Notes under the pieces: model-generated
The model's input: only the letters and a program-made list of their open reading frames with translations
Database searches by the model: none
What the model was told of the DNA's origin: nothing
Shown here: piece after piece, positions 48,703 to 63,586 of the stretch
Layout of the letters: each line of letters starts with the position of its first letter
How positions within the stretch are numbered: the stretch's first letter is position 1
Program-made: the position numbers and the translations under genes
Source: Modicisalibacter luteus DSM 23508
GTDB taxonomy: Bacteria; Pseudomonadota; Gammaproteobacteria; Pseudomonadales; Halomonadaceae
Reading direction: 5' to 3'
Length of the DNA stretch: 63,714 bases
NCBI RefSeq assembly: GCF_000378505.1
Contig: NZ_KB900007.1
Span: forward strand, 1-63,714

Positions 48703-51700
48703 TTACAACTCGTCGTCATCCGCATCGAGAGCGGTGAGCTGAGCGCCCAGTTCCGCTTCGACGTCGTATGCCGACGGATGGAGCGTGCGCTTGGCTTCTT
48801 CGCGCTTGCGACGACGCTCCGCGTGATGGGTCAGGCCGGTACCGGCCGGGATAAGACGTCCCACCACCACGTTTTCCTTCAGGCCACGCAGGTAATCACG
48901 CTTGCCAGTGACTGCCGCTTCAGTCAGTACGCGCGTCGTTTCCTGGAACGAGGCTGCGGATATGAATGACTCGGTCGCCAGAGACGCTTTGGTGATACCC
49001 AACAGGACACGCTCGTACTTGGCCGGGAACTTGTCTTGCTCGGCCAAGCGCGCGTTCTCCTCGAGTACACGCACCAGCTCGACCTGATCCCCAGGGATGA
49101 AGCTGGAATCGCCGGAATCGGTGATCTCCACCTTGCGCAGCATCTGACGCACGATAACCTCGATGTGCTTGTCGTTGATGCCTACGCCCTGGAGGCGATA
49201 GACCTCTTGAATCTCGGTGGTGATGTACTTGGCCAGCTCCGCTACACCCAGCAGACGCAGGATGTCGTGCGGGTTGCTCGGCCCATCCGAGATCACCTCG
49301 CCCTTCTCGACGCTCTCACCCTCGAACACCGCGATCTGGCGCCACTTGGGGATCAGCATCTCGAACGGATCGCCAGACTCCGGCGTAATCGTCAGGCGAC
49401 GCTTGCCCTTGGTTTCCTTGCCGAAGCTGACCACCCCGCTGATTTCCGCCAGGATCGCCGGCTCCTTCGGTTTGCGCGCTTCGAACAGATCGGCAACGCG
49501 CGGCAGCCCCCCGGTTATATCCTTGTTGCTCGACGCCTCGACAGGAATACGCGCTATGACCTCACCGACCCCGATTTTGGCACCGTTCTCTGCCGAGACA
49601 ATGGCGCGGCCAGGCAGCAGGTACTGTACCGGCGTATTGGAGCCCGGCAACGTAACGTGCTCTCCGGCTTCATCGGTCAGCATGATCATCGGACGCTTCT
49701 CGCGACCTGCCGCTGGCCGAGAGGCCGACTCGATCACTTCAATGGACGACAGGCCGGTCATCTCATCCACGCTGCGGTGGATGGTAATACCTTCGTCCAT
49801 ATCGATGAACTGCGCCTTGCCCTGCACTTCGGCGACGACCGGGTGAGTGTGCGGATCCCACTTGGCCACGGCCTGGCCTGCTTCGACATGGTCGCCGTCC
49901 TTGATAGACAGCTCGGCGCCGTAGGGCAGCTTGTAGTACTCGCGCTCACGACCGTGATCGTCGGCGACTGCCAGCGCACTGGAGCGAGACACTACCACCA
50001 ACTTGCCGTCGGCACGCTCGACGTGCTTGATGTTGTGCAGGCGCACCCTGCCACCATGCTTGACCTGAACACTATCCACCGCCGACGCCCGCGAGGCCGC
50101 CCCACCGATGTGGAACGTACGCATGGTCAGCTGGGTACCCGGCTCACCGATCGACTGTGCAGCGATAACGCCCACGGCTTCACCTGTGTTGACCTGATGG
50201 CCACGCGCTAGATCACGCCCGTAACAAGCTGAGCACACCCCATGCGGCGTTTCACAGGCAATGGTGCTACGAACCACGATTTCATCGACACCCATGGTAT
50301 CGAGCTGCTCGCACCACTCTTCGTCGAGCAGCGTGTCGCGCGGAATCAGCACTTCCCCGGTTGCCGGATCAGTGACATCCTGCGCCACCACGCGGCCCAG
50401 AACACGCTGAGCCAGGGAGACAATAATGTCGCCACCCTCGATGACCGGATGCAGCGTCAAGCCTTCCTCGGTGCCACAATCGGGCTGAGTGATGACCAGA
50501 TCCTGTGCCACATCGACAAGACGACGCGTTAGGTAACCGGAGTTGGCGGTCTTGAGTGCCGTATCCGCGAGCCCCTTACGTGCGCCGTGAGTCGAGATGA
50601 AGTACTGCAGAACGTTAAGGCCTTCGCGGAAGTTAGCCACGATCGGCGTCTCGATGATCGAGCCATCCGGCTTGGCCATCAGGCCACGCATGCCCGCGAG
50701 CTGACGAATCTGGGCCGCACTACCACGTGCCCCGGAGTCCGCCATGATGAACACGCTGTTGAACGAGTCCTGCTCGACTTCTTCACCCTGGCGATTGACC
50801 ACGGTCTCCCGGGAGATACCCGCCATCATCGCCTTGGCCACCTTGTCATTGGCCTTGGACCAGATGTCGATGACCTTGTTGTACTTCTCACCTGCTGTCA
50901 CGAGGCCGGAGGAGAACTGATCCTCGATTTCCTTCACTTCATCCTCGGCCGCGTCGACGATCGCCTTCTTCTCGTCGGGAATAACGAAATCATTGACGCC
51001 GATGGAAGCGCCAGACCACGTTGCCAGCCGGAAGCCGGTATACATCAACTGGTCGGCAAAAATTACCGCATCTTTCAGACCGCTGCGGCGATAAACCTCG
51101 TTGATCAGGCGTGAAATCGCCTTTTTCTTCATAGGCTGGTCGACCAGCTCGAACGGCACACCCTTGGGCAGGATGCGGAACAGCATGGCTCGACCTACCG
51201 TGGTATCGAAAATGGACCGCTTCTCGACCAGCGCGCCATCCTCTTCCTCGGCCAGGTACTCGGTCAGACGAACCTTGACGCGAGCATGCAGCGACACACT
51301 CTGGGTACCGAAGGCGCGCTCGACCTCGTTGAGGTTGGCGAACACCATGCCTTCACCCTTGGCACCGATACGCTCACGGGTCATGTAGTACAGCCCCAGA
51401 ACGACGTCCTGCGACGGTACGATAATCGGCTCGCCGTTGGCCGGTGACAGCACATTGTTAGTGGCCATCATCAGCGCACGCGCCTCAAGCTGAGCTTCCA
51501 GCGTCAAGGGCACGTGGACGGCCATCTGATCACCGTCGAAGTCAGCATTGTACGCAGCACACACCAGCGGATGCAGCTGTATCGCCTTGCCCTCGATGAG
51601 CATCGGCTCGAAGGCCTGAATGCCCAGACGGTGCAGTGTCGGCGCACGGTTGAGCAATACCGGGTGCTCACGAATGACATCGGCGAGAATGTCCCAGACT

Positions 51701-52920
51701 TCGGGCAGTTCACGCTCGACCATCTTCTTGGCAGCCTTGATCGTCGAGGCGTACCCCTGCGACTGCAGCTTCGAATAGATGAAGGGCTTGAACAGCTCAA
51801 GCGCCATCTTTTTGGGCAAGCCGCACTGGTGCAGGCGCAAGGTCGGGCCTACGGTAATGACCGAACGACCGGAATAGTCGACGCGCTTGCCTAGCAGGTT
51901 TTGACGGAAACGCCCCTGCTTACCCTTGATCATGTCGGCCAGCGACTTCAGCGGACGCTTGTTCGAGCCGGTGATAGCCCGACCGCGACGGCCATTATCG
52001 AGAAGCGCATCGACCGATTCCTGTAGCATACGCTTCTCGTTGCGCACGATAATATCGGGCGCGTTGAGATCGAGCAGCCGCTTGAGGCGGTTATTACGGT
52101 TGATCACGCGACGATACAGGTCGTTAAGATCCGAAGTCGCGAAGCGGCCGCCGTCGAGCGGAACCAACGGACGCAGATCCGGAGGCAGCACCGGCAGTAC
52201 TTCCATGACCATCCACTCCGGAGCATTGCCGGAGTTGTAGAAGGCTTCCAACAGCTTCAACCGCTTGGAAAGCTTCTTGATCTTGGTCTCGGAGTTGGTC
52301 TGCGGAATCTCCTCGCGCAGACGCTCGATCTCCTCGCCCAGATCGATGTCCTTGAGCAGCGCCTGAATCGCCTCGGCACCCATGCGGGCATCGAAATCGT
52401 CGCCGAACTCTTCGAGAGCCTCGAAGTACTGCTCATCGTTGAGTAGCTGGCCACGCTCAAGCGTAGTCATGCCCGGGTCAATAACCACGAAACTTTCGAA
52501 ATACAGCACACGCTCGATATCACGCAGCGTCATGTCCAGGAACATGCCAATGCGCGACGGCAGCGACTTCAAGAACCAGATGTGCGCCACTGGCGAGGCC
52601 AGTTCAATGTGGCCCATGCGCTCGCGGCGAACCGCAGCCTTGGTGACTTCGACGCCGCACTTTTCGCAGATGATGCCGCGGTGCTTCATGCGCTTGTACT
52701 TACCGCACAAGCACTCGTAATCCTTCACCGGACCGAAGATCTTGGCGCAGAACAGGCCATCACGCTCGGGCTTAAAGGTACGGTAGTTAATGGTTTCCGG
52801 CTTCTTGACCTCACCATAGGACCAGGAGCGGATCATGTCCGGCGACGCGAGCGTAATCTTGATCGCGTCGAACTCTTCGGACTGTGCCTGCGATTTGAGG
52901 ACTTTCACCAAATCTTTCAT
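48703..52920 (-). CDS. rpoC: RNA polymerase beta' subunit
   Basis: The 1405-residue subunit holds the catalytic centre: the magnesium motif [14 protein letters not shown] (about residue 460) is intact. The N-terminal zinc site has [20 protein letters not shown], and the second zinc site has [16 protein letters not shown]. It follows rpoB after an 83-base spacer that contains a 10-bp hairpin. Confidence 0.99.
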   Translation of the reverse strand: MKDLVKVLKSQAQSEEFDAIKITLASPDMIRSWSYGEVKKPETINYRTFKPERDGLFCAKIFGPVKDYECLCGKYKRMKHRGIICEKCGVEVTKAAVRRERMGHIELASPVAHIWFLKSLPSRIGMFLDMTLRDIERVLYFESFVVIDPGMTTLERGQLLNDEQYFEALEEFGDDFDARMGAEAIQALLKDIDLGEEIERLREEIPQTNSETKIKKLSKRLKLLEAFYNSGNAPEWMVMEVLPVLPPDLRPLVPLDGGRFATSDLNDLYRRVINRNNRLKRLLDLNAPDIIVRNEKRMLQESVDALLDNGRRGRAITGSNKRPLKSLADMIKGKQGRFRQNLLGKRVDYSGRSVITVGPTLRLHQCGLPKKMALELFKPFIYSKLQSQGYASTIKAAKKMVERELPEVWDILADVIREHPVLLNRAPTLHRLGIQAFEPMLIEGKAIQLHPLVCAAYNADFDGDQMAVHVPLTLEAQLEARALMMATNNVLSPANGEPIIVPSQDVVLGLYYMTRERIGAKGEGMVFANLNEVERAFGTQSVSLHARVKVRLTEYLAEEEDGALVEKRSIFDTTVGRAMLFRILPKGVPFELVDQPMKKKAISRLINEVYRRSGLKDAVIFADQLMYTGFRLATWSGASIGVNDFVIPDEKKAIVDAAEDEVKEIEDQFSSGLVTAGEKYNKVIDIWSKANDKVAKAMMAGISRETVVNRQGEEVEQDSFNSVFIMADSGARGSAAQIRQLAGMRGLMAKPDGSIIETPIVANFREGLNVLQYFISTHGARKGLADTALKTANSGYLTRRLVDVAQDLVITQPDCGTEEGLTLHPVIEGGDIIVSLAQRVLGRVVAQDVTDPATGEVLIPRDTLLDEEWCEQLDTMGVDEIVVRSTIACETPHGVCSACYGRDLARGHQVNTGEAVGVIAAQSIGEPGTQLTMRTFHIGGAASRASAVDSVQVKHGGRVRLHNIKHVERADGKLVVVSRSSALAVADDHGREREYYKLPYGAELSIKDGDHVEAGQAVAKWDPHTHPVVAEVQGKAQFIDMDEGITIHRSVDEMTGLSSIEVIESASRPAAGREKRPMIMLTDEAGEHVTLPGSNTPVQYLLPGRAIVSAENGAKIGVGEVIARIPVEASSNKDITGGLPRVADLFEARKPKEPAILAEISGVVSFGKETKGKRRLTITPESGDPFEMLIPKWRQIAVFEGESVEKGEVISDGPSNPHDILRLLGVAELAKYITTEIQEVYRLQGVGINDKHIEVIVRQMLRKVEITDSGDSSFIPGDQVELVRVLEENARLAEQDKFPAKYERVLLGITKASLATESFISAASFQETTRVLTEAAVTGKRDYLRGLKENVVVGRLIPAGTGLTHHAERRRKREEAKRTLHPSAYDVEAELGAQLTALDADDDEL

Positions 52921-52950
52921 GGGGTCGGCTCCGTTGCGGAGTTGTCATGA

Positions 52951-52976
52951 GCGGGACCCGAAACACCGGGTCCCGC
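52951..52976 (-). other. Hairpin in the rpoB-rpoC spacer
   Basis: A perfect 10-bp stem (GCGGGACCCG / CGGGTCCCGC) with a 6-base loop lies between rpoB and rpoC. No T-run follows, so it is more likely an mRNA processing or stability element than a terminator. Confidence 0.55.
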
Positions 52977-53003
52977 GGACCGTCATTCTTCAGCGTCCGG
53001 CGT

Positions 53004-57080
<4,077 letters not shown>

Positions 57081-57249
57081 CTGTATTCCCCAGCTTGTTC
57101 ACCATGGGTGACCGATGCGTGGTCGGCGCCACCCGACGAGGCATCCTCGTCAGGCGCTGACGGCAAGCCCCGGTAGAGGCTCGCCGTCGGAATTCGTCTA
57201 GCGTCTTATCCAAGCGATGACTTTCACGATAGAACGCTAGTGACAACAG

Positions 57250-57284
57250 AAAAAGGCCGGCAGCGGGCATCCCGCCACCAGCCG
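57250..57284 (-). terminator. Attenuator between rplL and rpoB
   Basis: On the minus strand a GC-rich hairpin (GGC.GG..GCGGG / CCCGC..CCGGCC, loop ATG) is followed by TTTTTCTG. In E. coli a partial terminator here lowers rpoBC expression relative to rplL. Two further stem-loops (57127-57156 and 57159-57188) lie between it and rpoB and may be RNase III processing sites. Confidence 0.8.
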
Positions 57285-57324
57285 TGGAAGCTTACGCAGC
57301 GCGTGAAGCCATGGGGCACAAGGG

Positions 57325-57699
57325 TTACTTGAGCTCCACAGAAGCGCCGGCTTCTTCCAATTTCTTCTTGGCTTCTTCAGCGTCGTCCTTGGACATGGCT
57401 TCCTTGATGGTCGCCGGAGCGCCGTCTACGGCTCCCTTGGCTTCCTTCAGGCCGAGACCGGTGATCTCACGGACAACCTTGATGACGTTAACTTTCTTGT
57501 CACCAGCGGCGGTCAGAACCAGGTCGAACTCGGTCTGCTCTTCAGCAGCGGCAGCATCGCCACCGGCACCCGGGCCAGCCACGACAGCGGCAGCAGCAGA
57601 AACGCCGAACTTCTCTTCCATCGCTTCGATCAGCTCAACGACTTCCATCACGGACATGTCGGCGACGGCGTTGATGATGTCTTCTTTGGTCAGTGCCAT
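57325..57699 (-). CDS. rplL: 50S ribosomal protein L7/L12
   Basis: The 124-residue stalk protein has the N-terminal dimer domain ([20 protein letters not shown]), an Ala-rich hinge and the C-terminal factor-binding domain with EKTEFDVVL-like and [20 protein letters not shown] residues. Confidence 0.98.
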   Translation of the reverse strand: MALTKEDIINAVADMSVMEVVELIEAMEEKFGVSAAAAVVAGPGAGGDAAAAEEQTEFDLVLTAAGDKKVNVIKVVREITGLGLKEAKGAVDGAPATIKEAMSKDDAEEAKKKLEEAGASVELK

Positions 57700-57791
57700 G
57701 ATTGCTTTCCTAAACTTTGCGGAGCGCGCCCTGGAGTGTTTGCGCTCTATAACTGGGTTGACGGTTCAGGCGACGAGCTGGAAAGAGTCGC

Positions 57792-58295
57792 TTATGCGGC
57801 TTCTTCCTGCTTCTGGTCGCGCAGAGCGGCGAGGGTACGTACCAGCTTGCCGGCAGAAGCTTCCTTCATGACGGACATCAGCTTGGCGATCGCCTCGTCG
57901 TACGTCGGCAGTGTTGCCAGACGATCAAGATCAGAAGCCGGAATCAACTCGCCTTCGTAGGCCAGCGCCTTGACTTCGAAGTCCTTTTGCCCCTTGGCGA
58001 ACTCCTTGAACAGGCGAGCGGCAGCGCCCGGATGCTCATAGGAAAAGGCCAGCAGAGTCGGACCAGCGAAAGTCTCGTCCAGAATCTCCCAAGGAGTTCC
58101 GGACAGAGCGCGACGTGCCAGGGTGTTGCGGACAACACGGATCTGGACGCCATTCTCACGAGCCTGCTTGCGCAAATCGGTCATTGCACTGACAGACACA
58201 CCGCGAGAATCGGCAACAACGACGGAGAGAGCAGCCTGAGCGGCTTCACTGACCTCAGCAACTATCGCTTTCTTGCCTTCGAGACCTAGTGGCAC
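57792..58295 (-). CDS. rplJ: 50S ribosomal protein L10
   Basis: The 167-residue stalk base begins at GTG (58295), eight bases after AAGGAG, giving [20 protein letters not shown], aligned with E. coli L10. It has [10 protein letters not shown] and [21 protein letters not shown] longer in-frame start is discarded because it would swallow the ribosome site. A 253-base leader precedes it. Confidence 0.96.
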   Translation of the reverse strand: MPLGLEGKKAIVAEVSEAAQAALSVVVADSRGVSVSAMTDLRKQARENGVQIRVVRNTLARRALSGTPWEILDETFAGPTLLAFSYEHPGAAARLFKEFAKGQKDFEVKALAYEGELIPASDLDRLATLPTYDEAIAKLMSVMKEASAGKLVRTLAALRDQKQEEAA

Positions 58296-58548
58296 AGTGT
58301 TCACTCCTTCGTGCCGGAACATCCGAGAATGTCCCGGTGGTTACCATCTCTCCATTACCGTTCGGCAAGGGAGGCTTAGGTTGATGGTGCTCACCAGCGT
58401 ACTGGCGGGGTACACCATCTGCGCAGGCGGTTCATCGCAATATGAAATGCCGAACCATTAAGCCGCCTTCAGACGACGCCTGCGGTCTTTGACGATGCCC
58501 CGCCCGCTTGGCACGGGGACCGCAAAGTTACTGCCTGTTTCCCGCCGA
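58296..58548 (-). ncRNA. L10 leader region
   Basis: This 253-base spacer between rplA and rplJ corresponds in position to the E. coli L10 leader, where the L10-L12 complex binds and represses rplJL. It is rich in potential stems (for example the GGTGAGCACC region near 58385-58395). I did not fold it fully, so the call rests mainly on position. Confidence 0.5.
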
Positions 58549-59241
58549 TCACACGAATGCGCTGTGGTCGACGGTGATACCCGGGCCCATGGTTGTGGAC
58601 AGGGTCATCTTCTTGAAATACACACCCTTGGATGTGCTGGGCTTGAGGCGCTTAAGGTCGTTGACCAGCGCCTCGAGGTTGCCGCGAATCGCGTCAGACG
58701 AGAAGTCGACCTTACCCAGCGTGGTGTGGATGATGCCGTTCTTGTCGGTACGGAAACGCACCTGGCCCGCCTTGGCATTCTTGACCGCGGTAGCGACGTC
58801 GGGCGTTACTGTACCCACTTTCGGGTTGGGCATCAGGCCGCGCGGACCAAGAATCTGGCCCAGCTGACCGACAACACGCATGGCATCAGGCGAGGCAATT
58901 ACGACATCGAAGTCCAGATTGCCCTTCTTCACCTGCTCAGCCAGATCATCCATGCCGATGATATCGGCACCGGCTTCCTTGGCCGCATCGGCATTGGCAC
59001 CTTGGGTAAAGACGGCAACACGTACATCTTTACCGGTACCGTTGGGCATAACGGTTGCGCCACGCACTACCTGGTCGGATTTACGCGGATCGACGCCCAG
59101 GTTAATGGCGACGTCAAGGGATTCCTTGAACTTGACCTTGGACAGCTCACCGAGCAGTGAGACCGCTTCCTCGATACTATAAACCTTGGAGGAATCGACC
59201 TTCTCGCGGATCATCTGTGCGCGCTTGGACAGTTTAGCCAT
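58549..59241 (-). CDS. rplA: 50S ribosomal protein L1
   Basis: The 230-residue protein has the L1 signature with [20 protein letters not shown] and lies 2 bases after rplK, implying coupling. L1 represses its own operon in E. coli by binding the rplK leader. Confidence 0.98.
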   Translation of the reverse strand: MAKLSKRAQMIREKVDSSKVYSIEEAVSLLGELSKVKFKESLDVAINLGVDPRKSDQVVRGATVMPNGTGKDVRVAVFTQGANADAAKEAGADIIGMDDLAEQVKKGNLDFDVVIASPDAMRVVGQLGQILGPRGLMPNPKVGTVTPDVATAVKNAKAGQVRFRTDKNGIIHTTLGKVDFSSDAIRGNLEALVNDLKRLKPSTSKGVYFKKMTLSTTMGPGITVDHSAFV

Positions 59242-59243
59242 GA

Positions 59244-59675
59244 TCAGAGACCCTCCACATTGAGGCCCATACTACGGGCGCTACCGGCAATGGTACGCAC
59301 GGCGGCGTCGAGATCGGCAGCCGTCAGGTCCGGCTCTTTGGTCTTGGCGATCTCTTCCAATTGCTCACGGGTCACAGTCCCGACCTTGTTCTTGTTCGGC
59401 TCACCAGAACCGGACTTGATACCAGCTGCCTTCTTCAGCAGGACGGCGGCGGGCGGCGTCTTGGTGATGAAGGTGAAGCTACGATCGGAATAGACGGTAA
59501 TGACCACGGGGGTCGGCAGGCCCGGCTCGATATCCTGAGTCTCGGCATTGAACGCCTTACAGAACTCCATGATATTGACGCCGTGCTGACCCAAAGCGGG
59601 CCCCACGGGGGGACTCGGGTTGGCCTTGCCAGCTGCAACTTGCAGCTTGATATAGGCCTGAACTTTCTTAGCCAT
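59244..59675 (-). CDS. rplK: 50S ribosomal protein L11
   Basis: The 143-residue protein has [20 protein letters not shown] and the C-terminal segment [16 protein letters not shown]. It forms the GTPase-associated centre and is needed for stringent-response activation. A 102-base spacer after nusG may hold the L1 control site. Confidence 0.98.
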   Translation of the reverse strand: MAKKVQAYIKLQVAAGKANPSPPVGPALGQHGVNIMEFCKAFNAETQDIEPGLPTPVVITVYSDRSFTFITKTPPAAVLLKKAAGIKSGSGEPNKNKVGTVTREQLEEIAKTKEPDLTAADLDAAVRTIAGSARSMGLNVEGL

Positions 59676-59777
59676 AATGCACTCCAGTTGGGTAATAGCG
59701 CCTTGCGGCTCCCCGGATTAACGGGCCCTTTCACAGGCTCGGTGAATAGCTCGCCAGCCTGTCCCCAGGCTAGCGAA

Positions 59778-60311
59778 TCAATCTTTCTCGACTTGCGCGA
59801 ACTCGAGCTCGACCGGCGTAGCGCGACCGAAAATCAGCACGCTTACCTGCAGACGGCTCTTTTCGTAGTTGACTTCTTCGACGACGCCATTGAAATCGGC
59901 AAACGGCCCATCGGTAACGCGCACCACCTCGCCCGGCTCGAACAAGGTCTTCGGACGTGGCTTCTCTGCCCCCGACTCGACTCGGCGAAGGATGGCATCA
60001 GCCTCCTTCTTGGTAATCGGTGCCGGCTTTTCCGGCGTCCCGCCAATGAAACCCATAACCCGAGGCGTTTCATTGACCAGGTGCCAGGTCTGATCATTCA
60101 TTTCCATTTCGACCAGCACGTAGCCAGGGTAAAACTTGCGCTCGCTCTTACGGCGTTTGCCGTCACGCATTTCGACGACTTCTTCGGTCGGCACCAGGAT
60201 CTCACCAAACTGATCCTCCATGCCATAAAGCTTCACGCGCTCGATCAACGAGCGCATGACATGCTTCTCGAAGCCGGAATAGGCGTGAACGACGTACCAA
60301 CGCTTGGACAT
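59778..60311 (-). CDS. nusG: Transcription termination/antitermination factor NusG
   Basis: The 177-residue protein begins [20 protein letters not shown]. It has the NGN domain that binds RNA polymerase and a C-terminal KOW domain ([20 protein letters not shown]) that contacts Rho or S10. It follows secE. Confidence 0.98.
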   Translation of the reverse strand: MSKRWYVVHAYSGFEKHVMRSLIERVKLYGMEDQFGEILVPTEEVVEMRDGKRRKSERKFYPGYVLVEMEMNDQTWHLVNETPRVMGFIGGTPEKPAPITKKEADAILRRVESGAEKPRPKTLFEPGEVVRVTDGPFADFNGVVEEVNYEKSRLQVSVLIFGRATPVELEFAQVEKD

Positions 60312-60319
60312 GGATTCTC

Positions 60320-60688
60320 CTAACCTATGATGCCGGACATCGCCCAGCCCAGAACGGTGTCGATCAGCCACAGCATCAAACCGACCAGCAACACTGCCAC
60401 CAGCACGATCGCCGTTGTCTGGATGGTTTCCTGACGAGTCGGCCAGACGACACGCTGGATCTCCTTGCGTGCACTTCGGGAAAGCTCGATGAGGCTTCGC
60501 CCTTTGGCAGTCGTAAGCGCTACCGCTGCGGCTGCGGCACTCAAGGCCACCACGCCCAGGACGCGATAAAGCAGAGCCTGATCGGCAAAATAACCATTAC
60601 CGACCACAGCCAACGCAACAAGAATGACGACAACCGCCCACTTGATCCCGTCGTGGCGCGATTCCTGCACCTCGGCGTTATGTTTCAT
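60320..60688 (-). CDS. secE: Preprotein translocase subunit SecE
   Basis: The 122-residue protein has three hydrophobic helices and the conserved amphipathic segment with [17 protein letters not shown], as in E. coli. The ATG at 60688 follows GAGGAG. It lies between tRNA-Trp and nusG. Confidence 0.96.
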   Translation of the reverse strand: MKHNAEVQESRHDGIKWAVVVILVALAVVGNGYFADQALLYRVLGVVALSAAAAAVALTTAKGRSLIELSRSARKEIQRVVWPTRQETIQTTAIVLVAVLLVGLMLWLIDTVLGWAMSGIIG

Positions 60689-60760
60689 GACGTGGGACTC
60701 CTCAAGGCGCGGCAATCGAAAAGACGGAATTATATGAGAAAAAGCCAGTCTGGGGAAGAC

Positions 60761-60836
<76 letters not shown>

Positions 60837-60886
60837 GGAACACTTTGCTACCACCTCTTGCAGGCGGCCATGCAACAGCGGGCAAG

Positions 60887-60915
60887 ATAATAACGGATTG
60901 AATCCGCTCTTACAA
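60887..60915 (-). promoter_or_regulatory. Candidate promoter of tRNA-Trp/secE
   Basis: On the minus strand TTGTAA (60915-60910) and TATTAT (60892-60887) are 17 bases apart. It lies between the terminator of the upstream tRNA group and tRNA-Trp. Confidence 0.6.
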
Positions 60916-60939
60916 CCCCTTGCTCACTCACCACTGCAG

Positions 60940-60968
60940 AAAGAAAAGGCGAGCCTCGGCTCGCCTTC
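60940..60968 (-). terminator. Terminator of the tRNA-Tyr/Gly/Thr group
   Basis: On the minus strand AAGGCGAGC and GCTCGCCTT form a perfect 9-bp stem with a CGAG loop, followed by TTCTTTC. It lies just past tRNA-Thr, in the place where tufB is found in many relatives. Confidence 0.88.
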
Positions 60969-60972
60969 AAAC

Positions 60973-61047
60973 TGGAGCTCATGGACGGATTTGAACCGTC
61001 GACCTCACCCTTACCAAGGGTGTGCTCTACCCCTGAGCTACATGAGC
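60973..61047 (-). tRNA. tRNA-Thr (anticodon GGT)
   Basis: On the minus strand the gene begins GCTCATGTAGCTCAGGGG; the anticodon loop TTGGTAA gives anticodon GGT (codon ACC), and CCA is encoded. Confidence 0.97.
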
Positions 61048-61055
61048 TTACAACC

Positions 61056-61129
<74 letters not shown>

Positions 61130-61174
61130 CTGCCCTACTCTTTCTATCGACGTATAGCACGGCGACACTGAAAC

Positions 61175-61258
<84 letters not shown>

Positions 61259-61271
61259 AACGTGGCGGCAA

Positions 61272-61299
61272 ATCATACCATCCTGAGACAATCTGTCAA
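61272..61299 (-). promoter_or_regulatory. Promoter of the tRNA-Tyr/Gly/Thr operon
   Basis: On the minus strand TTGACA (61299-61294) and TATGAT (61277-61272) are 16 bases apart, about 15 bases before the tRNA-Tyr gene. Confidence 0.85.
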
Positions 61300-61359
61300 G
61301 TGCTTGTTTCTTCAGCGCTTGCAGTGCCGGCCCAAGGCCTCAAGACGCGGCGCATTGTG

Positions 61360-62199
61360 TCAAAGCAGCGTCGAGAATGCAAGCCCTGCACGAATTCTTT
61401 CCAGAGGCGCCGGCAAAGGGACATGCGGAGCCCCCGCCATCTTGCCTGCACGCTCCGCAGCGGTCAGCGGGTAACACGCCTCAAGCCCGGCATAGACCAT
61501 ATCGGGCCAGATGGCATGGGGCACCCGAATTCCTCTCGATACAACCCTTGCATCTCCACCCGTAAGAAGCAAAGGCAGAGCGACTCCCTCCCGATCGCAA
61601 ACCTCGGCATAGATGCGATTGACCGCACTCACTGCCGCCATGTAAATGCCATGATTCACGGCTTCTACAGTATTCTTGCCAGGAGCCAGCAGTTCGTCAG
61701 CCTCACTATCGGGGTCAATCGCCACATTGCGCGTACCCAACTTCAGGCTTTCTTTCATCAAGCGCAAACCAGGGATGATATAGCCTCCAAGGTGGCGGCC
61801 TCCAGGCAGCACGAAATCAATCGTAATGGCACTGCCACAATCGACACTGCAGCAGCCTCCCGTCAGCTGGTAACCGGCCAGCGCCCCCATCCACCGATCA
61901 ACTCCGAGACGCCCGGGTTCCTCGTAGCCACTTGTCACTCCCAGTGCCTCTCGGCCCGAGCGGGCGACATGCACCACTCCCACACGGCGCTGGAGCAGCG
62001 CTACGGTATCCTCCAGCACAGCGCGTCTCGCCACACTGGAAATTCGCACGGCACTCACCACATCCAGATCGGGGATATCGGCTCCTGGGCGCCACTCCTC
62101 TCGCGTCCATACGGCGCCTCGCGAACGGATCTCGCTGCTGATAACGTCTTTGAGTCGCCACTTGGATAGCGTATTGCCAATATCGAGATCAAGGATCAT
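61360..62199 (-). CDS. coaX: Type III pantothenate kinase
   Basis: CoaX phosphorylates pantothenate, the first step of coenzyme A synthesis. The 279-residue protein begins with the phosphate-binding motif LDIGNTLSKWRL and has DCGSAITIDFVLPGGRHLGG and YIIPGLRLM, typical of type III. Its ATG overlaps the birA stop by four bases, so the two are coupled. Confidence 0.94.
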   Translation of the reverse strand: MILDLDIGNTLSKWRLKDVISSEIRSRGAVWTREEWRPGADIPDLDVVSAVRISSVARRAVLEDTVALLQRRVGVVHVARSGREALGVTSGYEEPGRLGVDRWMGALAGYQLTGGCCSVDCGSAITIDFVLPGGRHLGGYIIPGLRLMKESLKLGTRNVAIDPDSEADELLAPGKNTVEAVNHGIYMAAVSAVNRIYAEVCDREGVALPLLLTGGDARVVSRGIRVPHAIWPDMVYAGLEACYPLTAAERAGKMAGAPHVPLPAPLERIRAGLAFSTLL

Positions 62200-63176
62200 G
62201 GACGCACACGCACGCTGATTTCTCCTCCGACGAGACGTAGCACTTCATCATCGCGCCTTACGATCAGGTTGCCCGCCACGTCAACACCATCGGCAACCGC
62301 CACATAGCGACGTGCACCCTGAATGATATCCACGTCTTGCCCTGCATAGGCATTCCGTTCGTTCCAGGCTTCTCGCCATGGCCCAAAGCCAGAATTCTCG
62401 AATCCAGAAAGCAGATCGAGCAACTCTTCAATCAGTTCGGTCGCCAGGCTATTGCGAGACACGCCGGGGGCTTGGTCCAAGACGGCAGCGACAGGCTGAT
62501 CGATGCCAGCGCGCAATGACTCGGGCAACGCAACGTTAAGCCCTATGCCTACCACCACTTCACAGGGCCCCTCAGCATCGCCGCTGAGCTCCAGTAGAAT
62601 TCCGGCCAGTTTGCTATAGCTTTGCCCGGTCTCAAGCAATACATCGTTCGGCCACTTCAGCGCTACGTTTACGCCATGCCTCTCCAGCACCCGGGCGATC
62701 ACCACCCCGACCGCTAGGCTCAGGCCTTCGAGAACAGAGGCACCTCCCTGAAACCGCCAACCAATCGATAGGAGCAGGCTGCGCCCCCAAGGGCTCACCC
62801 ATTGTCGCCCTCGCCTTCCTTTGCCTGCCGTTTGGCTCTCAGCCAGGCACACTTCGGCATGACCTGCCCCGTGTAGAAACCGATCCCGCAGAAATCCGTT
62901 GGTCGATGGCAGCGTCTCTTCGATAAAAAGCCTTGCAAGATGGCGACGAGATTCGCGTGACAGCGAAGCAACGATGGCCGGACCGTCCAGCAGCTCTATG
63001 GGCGAAGCCAGCCGATACCCTCGCCCTTTTACCGCCTCGAGCGGAATATCCATAGCTTCGAGCTTTTTCAGCTGTTTCCATACCGCCGTCCGGGTCACGC
63101 CAAGGCGTTCCCCCAACTGTTCCCCGGAATGGTAACCGCCATCACTAAGCAGACGGATCAACTCACCAATCGTCAT
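62196..63176 (-). CDS. birA: Biotin-protein ligase / biotin operon repressor
   Basis: BirA activates biotin and attaches it to carboxylase subunits. The 326-residue protein is the bifunctional form: an N-terminal winged helix (about 1-60; SGEQLGERLGVTRTAVWKQL) and the ligase domain with the biotinyl-AMP loop TAGKGRRGRQWVSPWG and WPNDVLL. It is followed by coaX as in Pseudomonas. Confidence 0.96.
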   Translation of the reverse strand: MTIGELIRLLSDGGYHSGEQLGERLGVTRTAVWKQLKKLEAMDIPLEAVKGRGYRLASPIELLDGPAIVASLSRESRRHLARLFIEETLPSTNGFLRDRFLHGAGHAEVCLAESQTAGKGRRGRQWVSPWGRSLLLSIGWRFQGGASVLEGLSLAVGVVIARVLERHGVNVALKWPNDVLLETGQSYSKLAGILLELSGDAEGPCEVVVGIGLNVALPESLRAGIDQPVAAVLDQAPGVSRNSLATELIEELLDLLSGFENSGFGPWREAWNERNAYAGQDVDIIQGARRYVAVADGVDVAGNLIVRRDDEVLRLVGGEISVRVRP

Positions 63177-63299
63177 GTCTTCCGTCCCGTCGAAAAACCG
63201 CCATTCTAGCGGAAGCGCCTACCTGACGGGAACGATAGCGACCAAAGTGGAGTTAATAGAGATGGCTATCACCAGGTTTCCTTAGCGTTGCCCTACAGA

Positions 63300-63325
63300 C
63301 CAAAAACCCCAGTCGGTTCAGCTGG
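63300..63325 (-). terminator. Third terminator after the rrn operon
   Basis: On the minus strand ACCCCAGCTG...GACTGGGGT forms a stem followed by five T residues. It is the most distal of three terminators behind the 5S gene. Confidence 0.8.
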
Positions 63326-63382
63326 GGTCGTCGGGAAGGCGCCAGTCGATGTTCGGGCCGGCCATCCGGAGCCGGCGCTCTA

Positions 63383-63410
63383 AAGCCCAGCCTTGCGCTG
63401 GGCTTTTCGT
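63383..63410 (-). terminator. Second terminator after the rrn operon
   Basis: AAAGCCCAGC and GCTGGGCTTT form a 10-bp stem around a short loop. Flanking T/A runs make it possibly bidirectional. Confidence 0.8.
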
Positions 63411-63429
63411 GATTTTCCCTGCCCCAACG

Positions 63430-63460
63430 AAAAAACCCCAGCCGATTGGCTGGGGTTTTC
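63430..63460 (-). terminator. First terminator after the rrn operon
   Basis: On the minus strand CCCCAGCC and GGCTGGGG form a stem followed by TTTTTTCG. It lies directly after the 5S rRNA gene. Confidence 0.92.
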
Positions 63461-63466
63461 GAAAAG

Positions 63467-63586
63467 ATGCCTGACGATGACCTACTCTCGCATGGGGAGG
63501 CCCCACACTACCATCGGCGCTGAGCGGTTTCACTGCTGAGTTCGGCATGGGGTCAGGTGGGACCCGCTCGCTATGGTCGTCAGGCG
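63467..63586 (-). rRNA. rrf: 5S ribosomal RNA
   Basis: The 120-base gene matches the bacterial 5S pattern on the minus strand: it begins CGCCTGACGACC and contains GGGTCCCACCTGACCCCATG and CCGAACTCAG, ending GTCAGGCAT so that both ends pair. It belongs to an rrn operon whose 23S gene lies beyond the window; 63587-63714 looks like the 23S-5S spacer. Confidence 0.97.
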
